In this document: positions 45,656 through 59,204 of the stretch, in pieces
How positions within the stretch are numbered: position 1 is the first letter of the stretch
Layout of the letters: each line of letters opens with the position of its first letter
Assembly: GCA_022316685.1 (NCBI GenBank)
Contig: JAKJHU010000067.1
Coordinates: forward strand, 1,922,001-1,986,000
From: Progne subis subis
Lineage: Eukaryota; Chordata; Aves; Passeriformes; Hirundinidae
DNA length: 64,000 nt
Reading direction: 5' to 3'
Made by a program: the position numbers and the translations under genes
Notes under the pieces: model-generated
The model's input: the letters and a program-made list of their open reading frames with translations, nothing else
The model's database searches: none
Told to the model about the DNA's origin: nothing

Positions 45656-47620
45656 AGATGTCCAGACATCAGACTATTCTCCTTAGTGTCTTTTTTTCTA
45701 AAACCAGCACCCATGCAGGTTTTTTGCCTCTGTTTTGCAAAATGACAGGCCCCAAATTTTTCCTAGTAGATTTAGCTTAAGGTTATCAAATTGATTGTAT
45801 TCAATTTATTTCCCTATACTTTGTTGTTTTTCCTCTACAGTAACTTCAAAATTATCCTTGTGAATAAAGATAGAAATGCAGCAGCTCTTTTCTGATATAA
45901 TGAAAACACATCTGAGGTTTCATCCTAACTTTCCTAATTTATTCAAAGTCTGGTTTACATCCACATATTTAACTCCCTGCAGCTGTAAAATCTTGACAAT
46001 GAAGCTGCAGTTCGTTCAAGCAAAAACTTGTTAAACATTTTTGGAATTTTTTTTCAAATTCTAAAAGTGGAAATTTATTTTATTTCTTACCATGTAAAAA
46101 GCAAGGAATTATTCTTTCATCAGTACTGTAAGAATCAGTCATACTCACATAAGCCAGTGCCAAAGCTGTGTTGACTTTAAGGAAAAAATACTTTGTCCCA
46201 GCTGATTAAGTGATCACTTGAATCACTCCTTGGGTTGGTCAAGGGAAAGAAAACAATGATGCAAATTTATGTAGTGATTTAAATGAATGACATATTGTCA
46301 TTGTCAGTTTATAAGTTAATTTATTCATCATCTTAAGATGTTGTAAAATGTAGCATACAGACATGCTGAGATAGCACACATTGAGTAGAAACTATGTCAG
46401 TAACTTCAGGTTTTATATATATATACACACATAAAAACTATATAAGAGCTAAGATTCTTGCAGTTTCAAAACATTATATTCAGGAATTTTTAGGAAATCT
46501 ACCATTGTATTTGCTTCCCCTCCACTTCTTTCCCCATAAGAAGACAAAATAACCAAGCAGTCTCTTTTATTGAATATACTCAGTCATACTTTTATTGAAT
46601 TAATTAGATGTTTATGAACAGCAGTTCTTTAGGGATGAGTATGTTATTTTTGGGATGACAGTTATTTACTTTTGTTCTGTGTTTATGTACTTGATGGTGA
46701 TAACTAATATTCCATTCTGCATTATCTCGTCAGCTCAGCTTGCTGGAGAGCATTTTGATAAGGTAAACTAACAGTGAAACTGAGCTTAAATTAAGATTTC
46801 TAGCATAATGAAACTCAATATTCACAGCTCCTATTCCACAACTGAGATCCTACACTCATTTTAATGCAATTAAATTGGGGGGGTGGATGCTGTAGAATAC
46901 TGAATATTCACATGAATTGCTTTTAAAACTGAGAAAGCAAACCAACAGTGAAACTGCTATGACACTAAATGTATATCTCTATATTGAATGTAAATGCTTT
47001 CAATGATCTTGTTTTTGCTACTGAAGGTTATATTGAACTTTCATACTACAGACTTTCTTTGCATGCTATTAAGAAAGGAAAATGTTAAAGATGGAGGGAC
47101 TATAATTCTCCTTTTATCTTGACTTCAAAACTGCACTTTTCTATAGGAGTGTGGCACCAGATGCAGACTGGCACTTGTTGGCCTGTACAAAATATCCAAC
47201 CGTAGACTATGATCGAGTCATTAAAGACACTTTATTTCTTATATGTAATATGTTCCATATGGTTTTCTTTTTTAAGTTCCTATAAGGGATTTAAGAGATT
47301 CTTTTATAGCCTACTCCATTCAGATCCCCAACAAAAAAACCACAATAGTATGGGGCCTAGACCATGCATAGGCCTTTAGGGACACAAATCACACACGTGT
47401 TTTTGAATGTGTTTACACGTTTCTGTTTGTCTGTGTGTATACCTAAGAGGTATAAGGGTGGTACAAAAATACATACTTCTCTCCTGAAATGCATGTGTTT
47501 AGAGGGAAGAGGCTTTGACAGTGAGGGAAGAGGCTTTGCTCTGTCACCATTTTCAGGGTGAACTAAACATCTCAGTGTTTATCTGACAGTCATACTTGTG
47601 CATTGGTACATTGGCCAGCT

Positions 47621-47656
<36 letters not shown>

Positions 47657-49675
47657 ATTAAATATCTTAATTGATAAAATTCAAAACACCCTATGAATGT
47701 TGAATTTTACCCAGAATATAACATAATGGGAAAAATTCTGATTATTCTAAAATATTTATTGAGATCTAAAAGATAGAAATGTTGACAGAAGTAAAGAAAC
47801 AAGTATACAGACACATAGCCAGTACATGCATACCAAGCTACTTTGTTATTATTTTTGCTTTACTACTGATTTATGTCTAGAAAAGTACTACAGAGCTTAT
47901 CATTGGCATGATTTAGTTCTCTTATTTTATTTTTCCTCACCATCTTGAAGAACAGAAGATCTTTTACCTTTAAAAATGCAAATAGGATGATTTATGAAGT
48001 CAATACTTTTTTTTGGGTAGTTATAATTTTGTATATCTCCTGTTGTTTTGTTCACCACACTCATAAATTAGATATAAAGGACTGAAACTTTAACTACCTG
48101 TCTTACAACTTGTTTTACTAACGTAGAATTTAAGATTTCACATAGAAGCTACTGTGGACAGCTTTTCTCACAGTACTTTTTTTCTTTTGTAAAATAAACA
48201 TTTGTGAAAAAACACAAAGACTAGGTATCACAAATTGTATTAAATGTATAAAAAATATGTCTCAGTCCCTGAGCAACAGTCTGAGCTCAATCTCTGCGCA
48301 CTCAAATATTGCAGTATATACTCCAATGCATTTTATTCAGACACAAAACTGACCAGACTATTTGGAAACTGAAACAGAAAAATAGAATTTGGGAAGTTTA
48401 GGATCACTCATTAAATTACAGATGCTGCAGAATGGTCTGTGTAAGCAATATGAGTGTCCTGGGGGCGGGGGAATGAGAAAAGTATTTTCTTCTTCTGTAA
48501 CAAGCATCTTATATTGCACACTTTATAAAACTTTTCAAACTTTTAATTTGAATTCTCTTTTCCAATGTGATGAGTAGAGGATTATAGTACTTCAGTGCAA
48601 ATAAATTAATGTTTTATAGAAGACTTTTGCGTCTACAAAAATACTAGGTCAGTCCCACATGCTATAGCTTAATTTTTGTTCCAGTTAAATAATTTAATTC
48701 ATGCTATCCAAAACCTTGATGTGTTTTCCCTCTTTTCGGCAGCCAAACTCACACCAACCTAATATACTTATTATTTCAAGAGTGTGTCAACGGCAGACTT
48801 TTTGTTTCAAACAAATTTGGAATGCAAGATTCCTATTGATGCTGAGTCTTTGGACAGTATTATAAAAACATTTAATCATCAAATGTCATTCAGAATGATT
48901 CATCTCTTACTTTATATTTCAAATAGGTTTCTCTACCTTTGCTGCCAAGCATTTAAGAATTCTGTTATCCTTTAACTGAGGTTCCCTCCTCTGTGTATCC
49001 ATTTACTCTTTATGGGGTGTTGGCGAGGTTAAACAAACAAGCACAGAAAAAATAAACAGTAGAAACACATTCTAAGACAGTCCAATTAAAATACTGGGGT
49101 CTCATCCTTCCTGCAGGAAAGAGAAAAGCCATCCCTGAATAGTGTCAAAATCTAACATACATGAATTTCTAATTTCTGAGTAGGAAATACACTTTATGCT
49201 CAACGGAAACCTTATTTTAGATACTAAAATTTGTTCCACAAGGCAAGGACAACCATATGATAAAAATATTTATCAAGAGTTGAGTCTGGTGTGAAACATC
49301 AGTGGATCAGCAATGCAGAATTGATGATTATAGAACAGTTCTCAACTGAGAAAGACACAGTGTAAAGGAAGCTTTACAATTAATTCTAGCTGAATGATAA
49401 ATGGACATTTGAATGGTTTGCAAAGAAATTTTCAATCACCTGAAGCATAGCAGACTTCTTGATCTGAATGACTGCCTATCTTAAAATATTACTAATTAAT
49501 ATATGTACTTGGTGAGAAGGATGGTGAAAATGCATTATTATGCATTTATGCTACTACTGTCTTCACACTGGGAAACACAGGCTAAAGAGGATTACGTCAT
49601 GAAAACTCACCTAATTTGTACTATTGTCTGCAATGATGATTCCAAATGTGTTTTGTTCATATTTATTTGTGTTTC
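45656..49675. other. Unassigned AT-rich stretch
   Basis: The nameable contents are an (AT)n tract at 47623-47654 and a short duplicated block 'gagggaagaggctttg' at about 47502-47539. No gene is seen. Confidence 0.5.
47623..47654. repeat. (AT)n microsatellite
   Basis: About 32 bp of uninterrupted AT repeat. Confidence 0.9.
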
Positions 49676-50168
49676 ATAGAATCACAAAATCATAGAAAAT
49701 TTTGTGCTGGAAAGGACCTTATATATTGTCTTGTTCCACATTCCCTGCTGTGGGCAGGGGCATATTCCACTAATCAGGTTTCTCAAAGCCCCCTTTACAT
49801 ACTAGAAAGCTGCTAAAGGTCTCCCTTAGGACTTTTTTTCCTAGGCTGAGATAGCCAGTTCTCTCAATCTGTCTTCATAGAAGTTCAGCAGAGCTCTGAT
49901 ACTATTTGTGACCCTACTCTGGGCTTGCTTCAGCAAGCCCATGTCCTTTGTATACTAAGGGCTTCAGATTCAGATGCAGTATTCCAGGTGAGGTCTATGA
50001 AGGCAGAGTATGGGAGAGAATCACCTCCCTCCACCTGCTATAGCCCAGGATGTGAGTGGCTTTCTGGGCTGCAAGTTATATTGCCTGGTCATGTTGAGCT
50101 TTTTGCGCACCACCACACCAAAGTCTTTCACCTAAAGGCTGCCCTTAATCAATCTCTGCCCACACGGT
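49676..50168 (-). mobile_element. CR1 LINE, 5'-truncated, about 490 bp
   Basis: The complement of CR1 is plain: 'catagaatcacaaaatcatagaaaattttgtgctggaaaggacc' (tail with decayed terminal repeats), 'ggcaggggcatattccactaatcaggtttctcaaagcc', 'taggctgagatagccagttctctcaatctgtctt', 'gaccctactctgggcttgcttcagca', 'cagtattccaggtgaggtc', 'aatcacctccctccacctgct', 'caccacaccaaagtctttcacc'. A central deletion relative to the usual order is likely around 49800-49840. The 5' end stops where an LTR begins. Confidence 0.85.
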
Positions 50169-50411
50169 GCTGCTAGAGGACACAAGAAGAATTATACTCA
50201 TGCAGTCCTGAGTCAGAGCAAAAAGAGGGGAAGTTTATTTTGGACCTCGATTTATACAAATCCTGGACAATGACCAGGGATTGGAGAATGATGTTGACAC
50301 CTCTCCGACCCCACCAGTCGAACTAGGAGTCCAACAATTGTCCCTCCTCCAAGGAGGAATGCATAAACAATCACTTCGTTTATGTTACAGTCTGTGAGAA
50401 TCTCCACTACA
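50169..50411 (-). mobile_element. ERV LTR, short; ends approximate
   Basis: On minus the element begins TGTAGTGGAGATTC (50411), the same first eight bases as the LTR at 27842. It carries GTATAAATCG (about 50249-50257) and AATAAA (50234-50239), then a U5 with 'cctctagcagca' at the edge of the CR1. The 95-codon minus-strand frame that spans it and its upstream flank is not a recognisable envelope. I could not find a duplication, and related sequence may continue to about 50500. Confidence 0.55.
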
Positions 50412-52038
50412 AAAATGCAAACAATCAGAAGGTTAAAATCTCTCAGAGCAACACACATAGTATTTCTGCTTGGGATTATCCTGACCCACATGCAGGACTT
50501 TTTTTTTTTTTTCATTTTACTGTGAACACAAAGAAGCATGAACTATATGTATTGACATTTCTTATCTCTTGCCCAATAAAATGTATTTTGACTGTATATT
50601 ATGCACACTTGTTAAATGCTCAAGATGTAGAATAAAGCAACAACTTTGAAAAAGTATGTTTCACTTAATTTTTTATATGATGGATTAGAATTCAATATAA
50701 GAAACATGTCTAATTATTTAAAAAGACTCACTGAAAAATTAATTGTAATCCTTATCCTGTCATTGACATACCATTTTTATAAAAATAAGAAAGAGAAAAA
50801 AAAACCAGGAGCTACACTACTATTTAATGTTTTGCAAGGATTAGGGATAAAATGCCAATAAATATAGTAGACGGTTGCTGCTATCTGGAAGAAAACCCTC
50901 TATATGACACAATAATTTGTTTTCAAGCATAAGTATAGATAAACTGTCTTCCTTGGAATATTTTTTTAATGTTTTCTTGCAATATTATTGAATTGAAACA
51001 AGTCATCTAATTGGCTGGTTTATTCACCTGTGAGGCAGCTAACTAGCATTCATTTTTTAAAAAAATTGCATTTATCTTTGTGCTGCAGCTCCAGTCACAA
51101 ATTACCAAATCTTTCTCTAGATCTCCCACAAAGCCTTCAAAAGTAACTGATAAATTACCAAAGAGAATATTACAACCTTGGACTCTCCAAGCAGACACCT
51201 GCGGTATGAACTTCTTCATATAAGAAGTGGAATTAATGGCTAGGATGGAGAAGCAGTCTCTTATCATTATTCATGCTGGAAATTTAAATAGCAAGTCCTT
51301 GACACTTTTCTTCAGATCACAGTACTACCTTGAAATCTAGCCAAAGATAAGGAGCGACATCAGCAGAGAGCACACAACTGTGATTCTGGTGAAGCCGCTG
51401 AAAAATAGCAGCATGGTGGAAGCTTTGGAACCTTATTGTTCTTGTTGCAGAATATAGCAGATTTTCACATCTGTCTAGGACAAGGTGGAACTGAACACGT
51501 ATCAGAGTTGTTCTATTTTTTCATCTAAACAAAATTTTTTTATAGAAGAAAGAATAGTTTGGTACCAACAGCTTTATCACCTTTTCAGAAGTTCATAAAT
51601 TATTTTAGTTTTCGTGTAATTCAGTAAAGCATCAGAAAAAAACATATCACACAAATCCCCCCTCCAAAAACCAACCAAAGAAGAAGAAGAAGGAAAAAAA
51701 AAAAAAAAAAAAAAAAAATCCAATATTTCAGACCACAAGATTTCAGGAACATAAGCAAAGTACAAAATATAAATGATAATGAATTTTTATATTTTGCTTA
51801 ATTACAAACCAGGAAACTGCATTTAGGTCAGAATCTCAACACAAAATAACTTCCCTATTTAGAATTTTCAATGTATTTATTGAAAATTATTTTGTGCCCA
51901 TTTTCAAGGTCACCAACATTCATTGCTTGTATGTGAAAAAAGGCTGAATATTATTGGTAAACTGTGTTATTCACTTTGATAACATTTTCAGTACTAGTTT
52001 TTCTTTGGTATCCATCTGCTTTGGAATGTGTCTGTTTC
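50412..52038. other. Unassigned AT-rich stretch
   Basis: An A-run of 28 nt lies at 51691-51718 after a GAA-rich lead. No gene or named repeat is seen. Confidence 0.5.
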
Positions 52039-52043
52039 ATCTT

Positions 52044-52606
52044 TGTGCTGGTTTGAAAGCAAAACCAGCGAGAGACTCCAAGTCAGAAAACAATTTAATA
52101 GGAGAGGAAAAAAAAAAAAAAAGTAAAATAAAATAAAACAAATGCAATAGTACTAAAGATCACTGACAAGAGTCAGAATACAACCTGATACCCTGTGGTG
52201 GTGGAAGCAGTCCAGAGGAAGGGGTCTTGTTGAAGCAGTGTTCCCGCAGAAAGGTCTGGTAGCTCTTGTCCTCTGGGAATCCAGTGAGTAAGGCTGCCTG
52301 TGCTGTCCCAAATCCCACATTATATCCAGGTGGGAATGTCTGGCTCCTCCCCCTGGGCGGAGCATCTCACAATGGACTGATATAATTTTATCAGTCTTGC
52401 AATGGGTCCTTGATTGCCCATTAAACAGAGATAGCTCCCAGAGGGAGTTATCTATGAGTCATGCAGCAGGGCATTGATGGGCCATTAACAGAAGATAGTC
52501 TGGAGGGAGGGGGCAAGGGAAACACTGCCCAGCCTAGTTTAAACAGCTCATGTAGATGGTGACAGAATATGTAGTTTCAGTATATCTTACATTGTAACCT
52601 AGGACA
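52044..52606 (-). mobile_element. Solo LTR, ERVL-like, perfect 5-bp duplication
   Basis: The boundaries on plus are TGTGCTGGTTTGAAAG and AACCTAGGACA. They are flanked by ATCTT at 52039-52043 and 52607-52611, a perfect 5-bp duplication. Orientation is minus: a TATA motif lies on minus at 52320-52325 inside 'ccacctggatataatgtggg', ATTAAA at 52094-52099, and the U5 'gtctctcgctgg' at the low-coordinate end. A GC-rich block with GGGCGGAGC (about 52353-52366) sits just upstream of the TATA motif. The element is 563 bp with no body. This LTR type is, as far as I recall, common in songbirds. Confidence 0.9.
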
Positions 52607-52611
52607 ATCTT

Positions 52612-52839
52612 CTTTCAAGAGATTTCAAAATCAGAATTTTAAAACATCTTATAATTAATAATTCAAAAGTTGATCACTTATTGAAATTGAACAAATTCAA
52701 ATGAATTTTTGTCTAAAACTCTGTCATTTTTAATGGTAAACTCCTTTAGAACACAATGGCAGTATTCTGGTGGACTGTTTATATTTTTACAGCACACCTA
52801 ATTTAATTCCATGAATGGAATGGGTATGTTTTAATGAAA
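52612..52839. other. Unassigned spacer
   Basis: Nothing is recognised between the LTR and the CR1. Confidence 0.4.
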
Positions 52840-53615
52840 GAAAATATTATTACAAGATAAAATTTCCATGGGCTATTGGAAGCCTCATGAGGTTTGAAAT
52901 GACCAAGTTCAGGTGGCTGACCTCTCTCAGTGCACCTTCCAGTACCAATACAGGCTGCAGGAAAAAGAAATTCAGAACAACACTACTAAGGATGACTTGG
53001 GAGTAATGGTGCATCAAAGGCACAAATTGACCAGCAATATGCACCCACAGACCAGAGAGCCAACCATGTTCTAGACTGTGTCAAAAGATGTGTGGCCAGC
53101 TGGTCAAGGGAGGTGATTTTGCCCCACATCCCACCGGGAGTGCTGCATCCAGCTCTGGGGTGCCCAGAACAAGAAGGATGTCAAACTGTAGGAATGTGTC
53201 CAGAGGAGCGTCAAAAAGATGATTTGGAAGGATGGAGCACCTAAAAAGGGCAAGAGAGCTGGGCTTGTTCAGCCTGGATAAAAGAAGAGAGACTGGAGAG
53301 ACTTTGTGGCCATTCAGTACTTAAAGTGTGTCTACAAGAAATACAGGGGAAGAGTTCTTAATAGTCTCTTTGTGACAGGACAAAGCAAAATGGTATTAAA
53401 ACAAAGGAGGGTCAGTTCAGAGTAGATACAAGAAAGTGTTTTTACAGTGATAATGTTGAAAACAAAGGAACATGTTGCCTGGAGATTGGATAGGGCTCTG
53501 AGCAATATCAACCAGTTGAAGATGTCACTGCTTTTTGCAGGTGGAGGTTGGACTAGAGGATCTTTAAAGGTCCTTTCCAGGTCAAACTGTTCTATGGTTC
53601 TATCACCCTATGAGG
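52840..53615 (+). mobile_element. CR1 LINE, 5'-truncated, about 775 bp
   Basis: This is the longest CR1 in the window and is in sense orientation. The order is CR1: 'caatacaggctgcagg', 'aaggatgacttgggagtaatggt', 'tgttctagactgtgtcaaaagatgtgtggccagctggtcaagggaggtgattttgcc', 'gtgctgcatccagctctggggtgcccagaacaagaaggatgtcaa', 'gtgtccagaggagcgtcaaaaagatgat', 'gggcttgttcagcctgg', then the 3' UTR 'aggttggactagaggatctttaaaggtcctttccaggtcaaactgttctatggttctatcaccctatgag', with two decayed terminal repeats. It carries the degenerate end of the reverse-transcriptase ORF and the 3' UTR. The 5' edge is approximate, and multiple stops make it inactive. Confidence 0.92.
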
Positions 53616-56600
53616 AAAATACACACAATTCTCCTATATGCAAAGACTTCAGAGTCATGGTAAGTAAATTCTCATTTCCTAAATAATATATTGAGTATTT
53701 TCAACTGGAACAAAAGTTTCAAACAATTCTTGAGGAGACAAGGGATGGAAAGGCAACTAAAAAGAAATGGAACAACTTTAGCTTTTCATCAAAACCTTTT
53801 AATCTTATTCTATGAAAGCAATTCCTAAAGGAATCTTCTTGTAGATTTCAATAAAAATCACACAGGCAATCAGTAAGAACTGATTATTAAAAAGACAGCC
53901 AACAATCAGTTCTAGTGTTTATATTCAAAAACTTACTTTATTTTTTTTTTCCTAAGTTTCTTTTTAAATTAGGCTGAGTAGTTTTAGGGAGCAATTTGTA
54001 ACAGCAATTTAAGTTACGAGCCTTAGTGTAGGTCTCCCTTCATGAATCTCCCATTTCACTTGCAAGATAAATATCTTGAACTAAACACACAAACATTAAA
54101 TCACTAAAAGATGAAGGTAATTCCCTTATTTGGTAGTTCTTGATTACTTTACTGACTTGTAACAACAAAAATATATAACGCAGATAAATAGTGTTAGACA
54201 TAGTCCTTACTATTTTCTACATAGTTTCATGGTGATATAATGAAGAATTTTATTCATTTATTCTGTAAAGCTGAAGAAAGTCTTTTTCAACTGATTATTA
54301 ACAGAAACAATGAATACCATTCTACTATTGTTATTCTCAAATGTGCATTTGAAGATGCTGGATCCAAAGAAATATTTTAAAAGACAAAGATACACCAGGG
54401 TGAAATGGACTTCAGTTTCTTCTCTGAAATATAGGTATACATAGTACTTTACTTGTGACCAGCACTGATTATCTCTGATGCATGACATCTTCTATTGAAT
54501 ATTAAAAACAAACAAACAAACAAACAAGAAATAGTCATGCCTTATTACAAGCTAAAAAGCATGAAAAATATATCCAATAATCTCCTATTAACAGAAAATA
54601 TATTTCTTTCATCAATCAAGTCAGTCAGAAAGTAGATCTCTTTTGCACCCTTTGGTACCTTTAGTTCCATCTGGGTTTACATAAAATCTGAGCGAAAATA
54701 GATAAATACCTTTTAAATTAGGTTGTTTTTACTCCCCTGATATAAGTGAGGTTTAACACAGAGAGCTTCTGTAAATAAAAATTATTGAGCCACAGGTGAA
54801 AAGTAAATAAACTTAGTTTTCAGTGTCTTTATATTTTTTACATACTGAACAACATTGTTTTGACAATAGAGGAGTAATAATGGATTTCATGTTGAAGGAA
54901 CATTCAAAAGAAATACTTAAATCGTGAGGAAAGTAGAAGGTCACTTCGATGCAGAAAGTGTAATACTGAAAGAAAAAAGTTTATAAAGATAAAAACTAAT
55001 AAAAAATTCATACTTTAAAAAAAAAACATTAAGGAAGTGGTTACACACATAATGCAGACAAAACTACTATAAGCCTCTTAAATTTAAAATCCTATGGCAT
55101 AAATGGGGTAGGAAAATGCATTGCAGATGTACTTTCTAGTCTAAGTTTCTACACATAGTTTTCTCTGTTCTTCAGACGAACTAAATATTGTTGTGTTTCT
55201 AGCTCTATCAACAAGTGTTTTAACATTCAAACAGATGTTCCTGGGTTTCTTTTGCCCATTGGTGCCAATACTCATTATAACTTTGCCCAGAGGAGTAAGG
55301 GAACTAATAGAGTATATCTGTAGTATTAACTTGCTGAGAAATGGTCCATCTATGCCAGAGATTTGCTTCAGAGAACACAGATTTTATTCCGATTTTTTTC
55401 CCCATGGTGCTCATCATAGATATCCCAAATACCTGTGAGTCACTGAGAAGTATAGATGGAATAAAATATGTAATGGACTGGTTTGCATTGTAGATAATTT
55501 CCCAAAGACACAAAGCAAATCTAAAAGAATTTATATGCATACATTTTTAATTACAAATTTTTACAGCTTAAATATATTGGATTGCAAGTAAATCAAGGTT
55601 CACTTACTCCCCTATGAGACATCATAATCAAGGAATAAAATAGTTTTTTTTCCCCACACACTTTAAAGAAATACAATAAGAAGTTCTTATTCCAATGATA
55701 AAAAGTATTTTTATTGCTCTACGTTTTTATAAGTAATCACTCTAAAAAAAAAAAAAAGTAACTTTTCATCAGTAAACGGATGAAGAAGAACGTAACACAT
55801 CAGTGATTAACTTTGAAAATTCACACAAATACAGAAGTTTAGGAAGCACGACTGTGAAATTGTACACAGGTTCCCTGCTAAATTCATAAAAATGAAATAT
55901 TTGTGTTTGCAGCCTGTGGTATTTCAAGGATACAGATTTTCTTCTGTATATTCTTTTACCTAATATGTACTGTGATTTAGTTTTGACCAGTAAAAGCCTG
56001 CACAGTTTTGGAGGGGTTTTTTTAAGTGTGAGGGGGGAAGCTGTTTGTTTTTGTAAATTTTACTAGCAAAAGATTGAGGTAGTCCAACGTTTTAAGCATT
56101 TTCTTTTAAACAAAATAACACACATCATCTTTGTAACCTTCAAAATATTTTTTTTAATGTTCTGTTCATGGATTATAGATTTCTGTCAGTTCTCAGATAA
56201 AATATCCCATATATCTCATGGATAGCAAATTCATTCTGTTACAGGTTTTGTACATCTCCTGTATATATACTACTTAGAATGCTTTCACATAAACAAGAAA
56301 CCTAATGCATAAGTATTTTATCTTATTTGCCAAAAATACATAGGGTATTTTCAAGGCAAGCTTATTGAAGTGTATCTGTACCAGACTCTTTCAATATGCT
56401 ATGTGGAGCTGACCTTTGTATGCACAGGATTTCTGGACGTTTAAAAACTCTAAATATCCTCTGAGCAGGGGGATAAATGTTCAGAAATTCAAAGATAAAG
56501 AATACCAGGAATTCAACCTATATGCAAATTCCAAGTGGCCAGTGAAGGTTTTAGAGAAATCGGAATACAATCATGGCATTTGATTTATGAAAATTCTTGA

Positions 56601-58405
56601 TGTCTAAAAATTTTATTAGGATAAGCTTTAAGAATTCTTAGTTTTTAAAGAATTGTCCTGTATGCATAAAGGTGAGATGGAACTTTGATTGATAGCTGTG
56701 TATAGGGTCATGACCAGACCTTATTTTGCAGAAAGCATTCTACTTCTTTAGTTCTTAGAAAACCCTTTGTCTTGATGCATCTCTGGAAATTTACATTTCA
56801 TAGGGAAATCAGAGTTCTAATAAGATTGTATGTGTGGCTAAAAGTATGGGACATTTTCTTGAATATTTTAGAAAAAAAACTTTTATTTTTTATTTTCTTG
56901 TCCAAAAGATAATTTCTATTTCTAAGCAGCCCATGATTCTTTTTGGAGGAGACCTATTATCATGGACATTTGTTACAATTTCAACAATTTCTCAGAGAAC
57001 AGAAATATATAGGATCTTAATAATATTCTTGTAAAAAATTAAAATATATTAAGGATTCTGTCCTTGTCCTTGCAAATTAAAAATTAAATCGGAAAAAAGC
57101 CTCTGAAAAATTCAGGGACTTTCTCTTTTTTGTGGTACTTTATTTTTACCAGAAGATTAAATAGTGCAAATTTGGTTAGATGTAAATAGATATCAAGGAA
57201 GTTACCCAAATAATCGAAGTCCAACTTTTAATACTTAATACTATTCCAAACTATTGTCTAACACTAACTGTGAATCTAATCTGGTACCTGATATTACTGA
57301 GTTGTTACCTTCCAGTTCCCTTCTTCGTTCCTAAGACTTAAAACCTTTTCACTTAAATATTTACTTTTAAGTTTCTTAGAGTCACTAATGATCTGCATCC
57401 ATTCAGAGTTATCTCTTTTAGTACTTTCTGTTCTTGTTCTATTGTAACCTATGTACATTTCCAAAGCTTCTTTCTCAGTTCTGCAAAGTTCTTAGTAAAT
57501 CTAAACCAAGGTCACACTGCAGTTTTACATCTAACAATGCCTCGAGAGATGTCTCAGAGACAGCTGAGAGACACCTGGTGTTTTGCCAGTAGACACAGAG
57601 AATTGGATTCCCCAAATACCATAGATCAAAATACTGCCATATGAAAAGATCAGGCATCCAGACAGCTTGGGAGCCAGCATGTCCTTCATGAGGAAATTGT
57701 AGTAGTTCATATGAGGCACATGATTAACTTAGACTTTTATAACAACTGGGTACATACTTTAGCAGGTACTAAAATCTTAGGTGTAGCCTGTATTTTGTTC
57801 TGAACAAAACTGCACTTTCTGAGTGTCAGAACATTATTCCAAGGTAGCAACCTCCAAGAACAAGCCCCATCCCACCCCCCCTTCCTACTTTTTTGTCATT
57901 ATTGATCACAACTACCATGCACTATCGACAACAACTACAATTGGTTTGAACTAAATTTGAACCAGGAAAACTGGCATGGTCAATCACCAGAGATGTAAAC
58001 TTTGTTTCCCTCTAACCCTTCTATTCTTCAAGGAAACTGACATATTACTCCAGTCCTAGCTAGTAACGTATAACTCTAAAGGAAATATAATACTAAAAGA
58101 AGTGAAAGGGCATGATTGTCATATTGAGCAGATCCTACTAGTGTTAGTAGGAGCTATTTCTTTGAGTAAGTTGGCTATTTTAATCTGAGCTTTCTGTACC
58201 ACATGGTGTGTCATGTTGTTTCTTAGCCTATCCACCATCTGTGACTGAATAACTTGCAGGGAATATTTTGTCTTTGCAAGAGGCATGTTGGAGCAGTAGC
58301 TGTAATTTGAAAACTCCAAGGACAGCGGGGAAACAAAGTAATGGGTTGGGGGTTTTTTTTGTTTGTTTTGTGGAGGGTTTTTTTTGTTCTGTTTTGCTTT
58401 GTTTT
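53616..58405. other. Unassigned AT-rich stretch
   Basis: No gene or named repeat is recognised. An A-run lies at 55744-55757 and T/GTTTT-rich low complexity at about 58352-58411. Confidence 0.5.
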
Positions 58406-58411
58406 GTTTTT

Positions 58412-58936
58412 TGTAGCTTCCCCCATGAGATTAGATGGCCGCCTGTCGGGGGGCTTCCCCTTCATTCAGGTGGTTTCAGGGTCTTTTTCCCCCCTGCACA
58501 GCTCCGAGCCAAGCCGAAGGAAGAGACGGAGACTCCAGGTTTTGATTTTTCAAGGTTGCATTTTTTCGTTTATTGTTTCTTATCTTACAAATTTCTCACA
58601 GTCCAACAAGATGTTCGCAGCTGCATGGACTTCTCACATCTCCCCCCGAGCTGGGCAGTCCTTAATCTTTTAAACTAATTACTACGTGTTTGTTATTTAC
58701 TATTTCTTACCAATGTCTATCACTATTACTGAAAAGGTCATCGATACACTGACCCAATCCTCACTAACTACTACTACTACTACTAACTACTAACTCCAAC
58801 ATCATGGAGTTGAGGGACGCCCAATCAGTGATAAGTGGGAGGAAACAGGATTAGGTTTGAGGGGGATGGGCACTGCTGGACAGGGACAGATAGAAAAGAA
58901 CATTACAAATATAAACCAAATTAATGCATTAAAACA
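58412..58936 (-). mobile_element. Mosaic solo LTR, perfect 6-bp duplication
   Basis: The plus-strand boundaries are TGTAGCTTCCCCC and GCATTAAAACA. They are flanked by GTTTTT at 58406-58411 and 58937-58942, a perfect 6-bp duplication, although the left one lies in T-rich DNA. The outer parts (58412-58443 and about 58802-58936) align with the two ends of the 609-930 LTR. The core (58444-58801) aligns with the 19813-20462 LTR, beginning at that LTR's exact ends (TGTTGGAGT... and ...CCGACA on minus) but lacking most of its U3. AATAAA is on minus at 58569-58574. An (ACT)n tract lies at about 58767-58798. Plus-strand frames across it are not proteins. Confidence 0.85.
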
Positions 58937-58942
58937 GTTTTT

Positions 58943-59173
58943 AACAGCTGAAATCCATCAGCCAGTTACATCAGGGATTCTGAGTAAAAGCTGTTTTAAG
59001 TTCTAAGCATGTGACTGGCAATTGTGGAGAAAGACTTGGAGTGCCTACAATAAACTGGTACAAGGCACTTTAGAAAAAATTGCAATTGTTTTCCTGCTCT
59101 CTTTCCTCTGGAGTCTAGCCTGGCTTTTACAAGTAGGGTCTCTGCTGGGAGTAAATAGTAATCATTCCACATC

Positions 59174-59204
<31 letters not shown>

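Noticed and set aside
50252..50539. Possible retroviral envelope tail (95-codon minus-strand frame with a hydrophobic stretch)
   Set aside because: The hydrophobic stretch is near the LTR start, no envelope motif can be named, and half of the frame is LTR.
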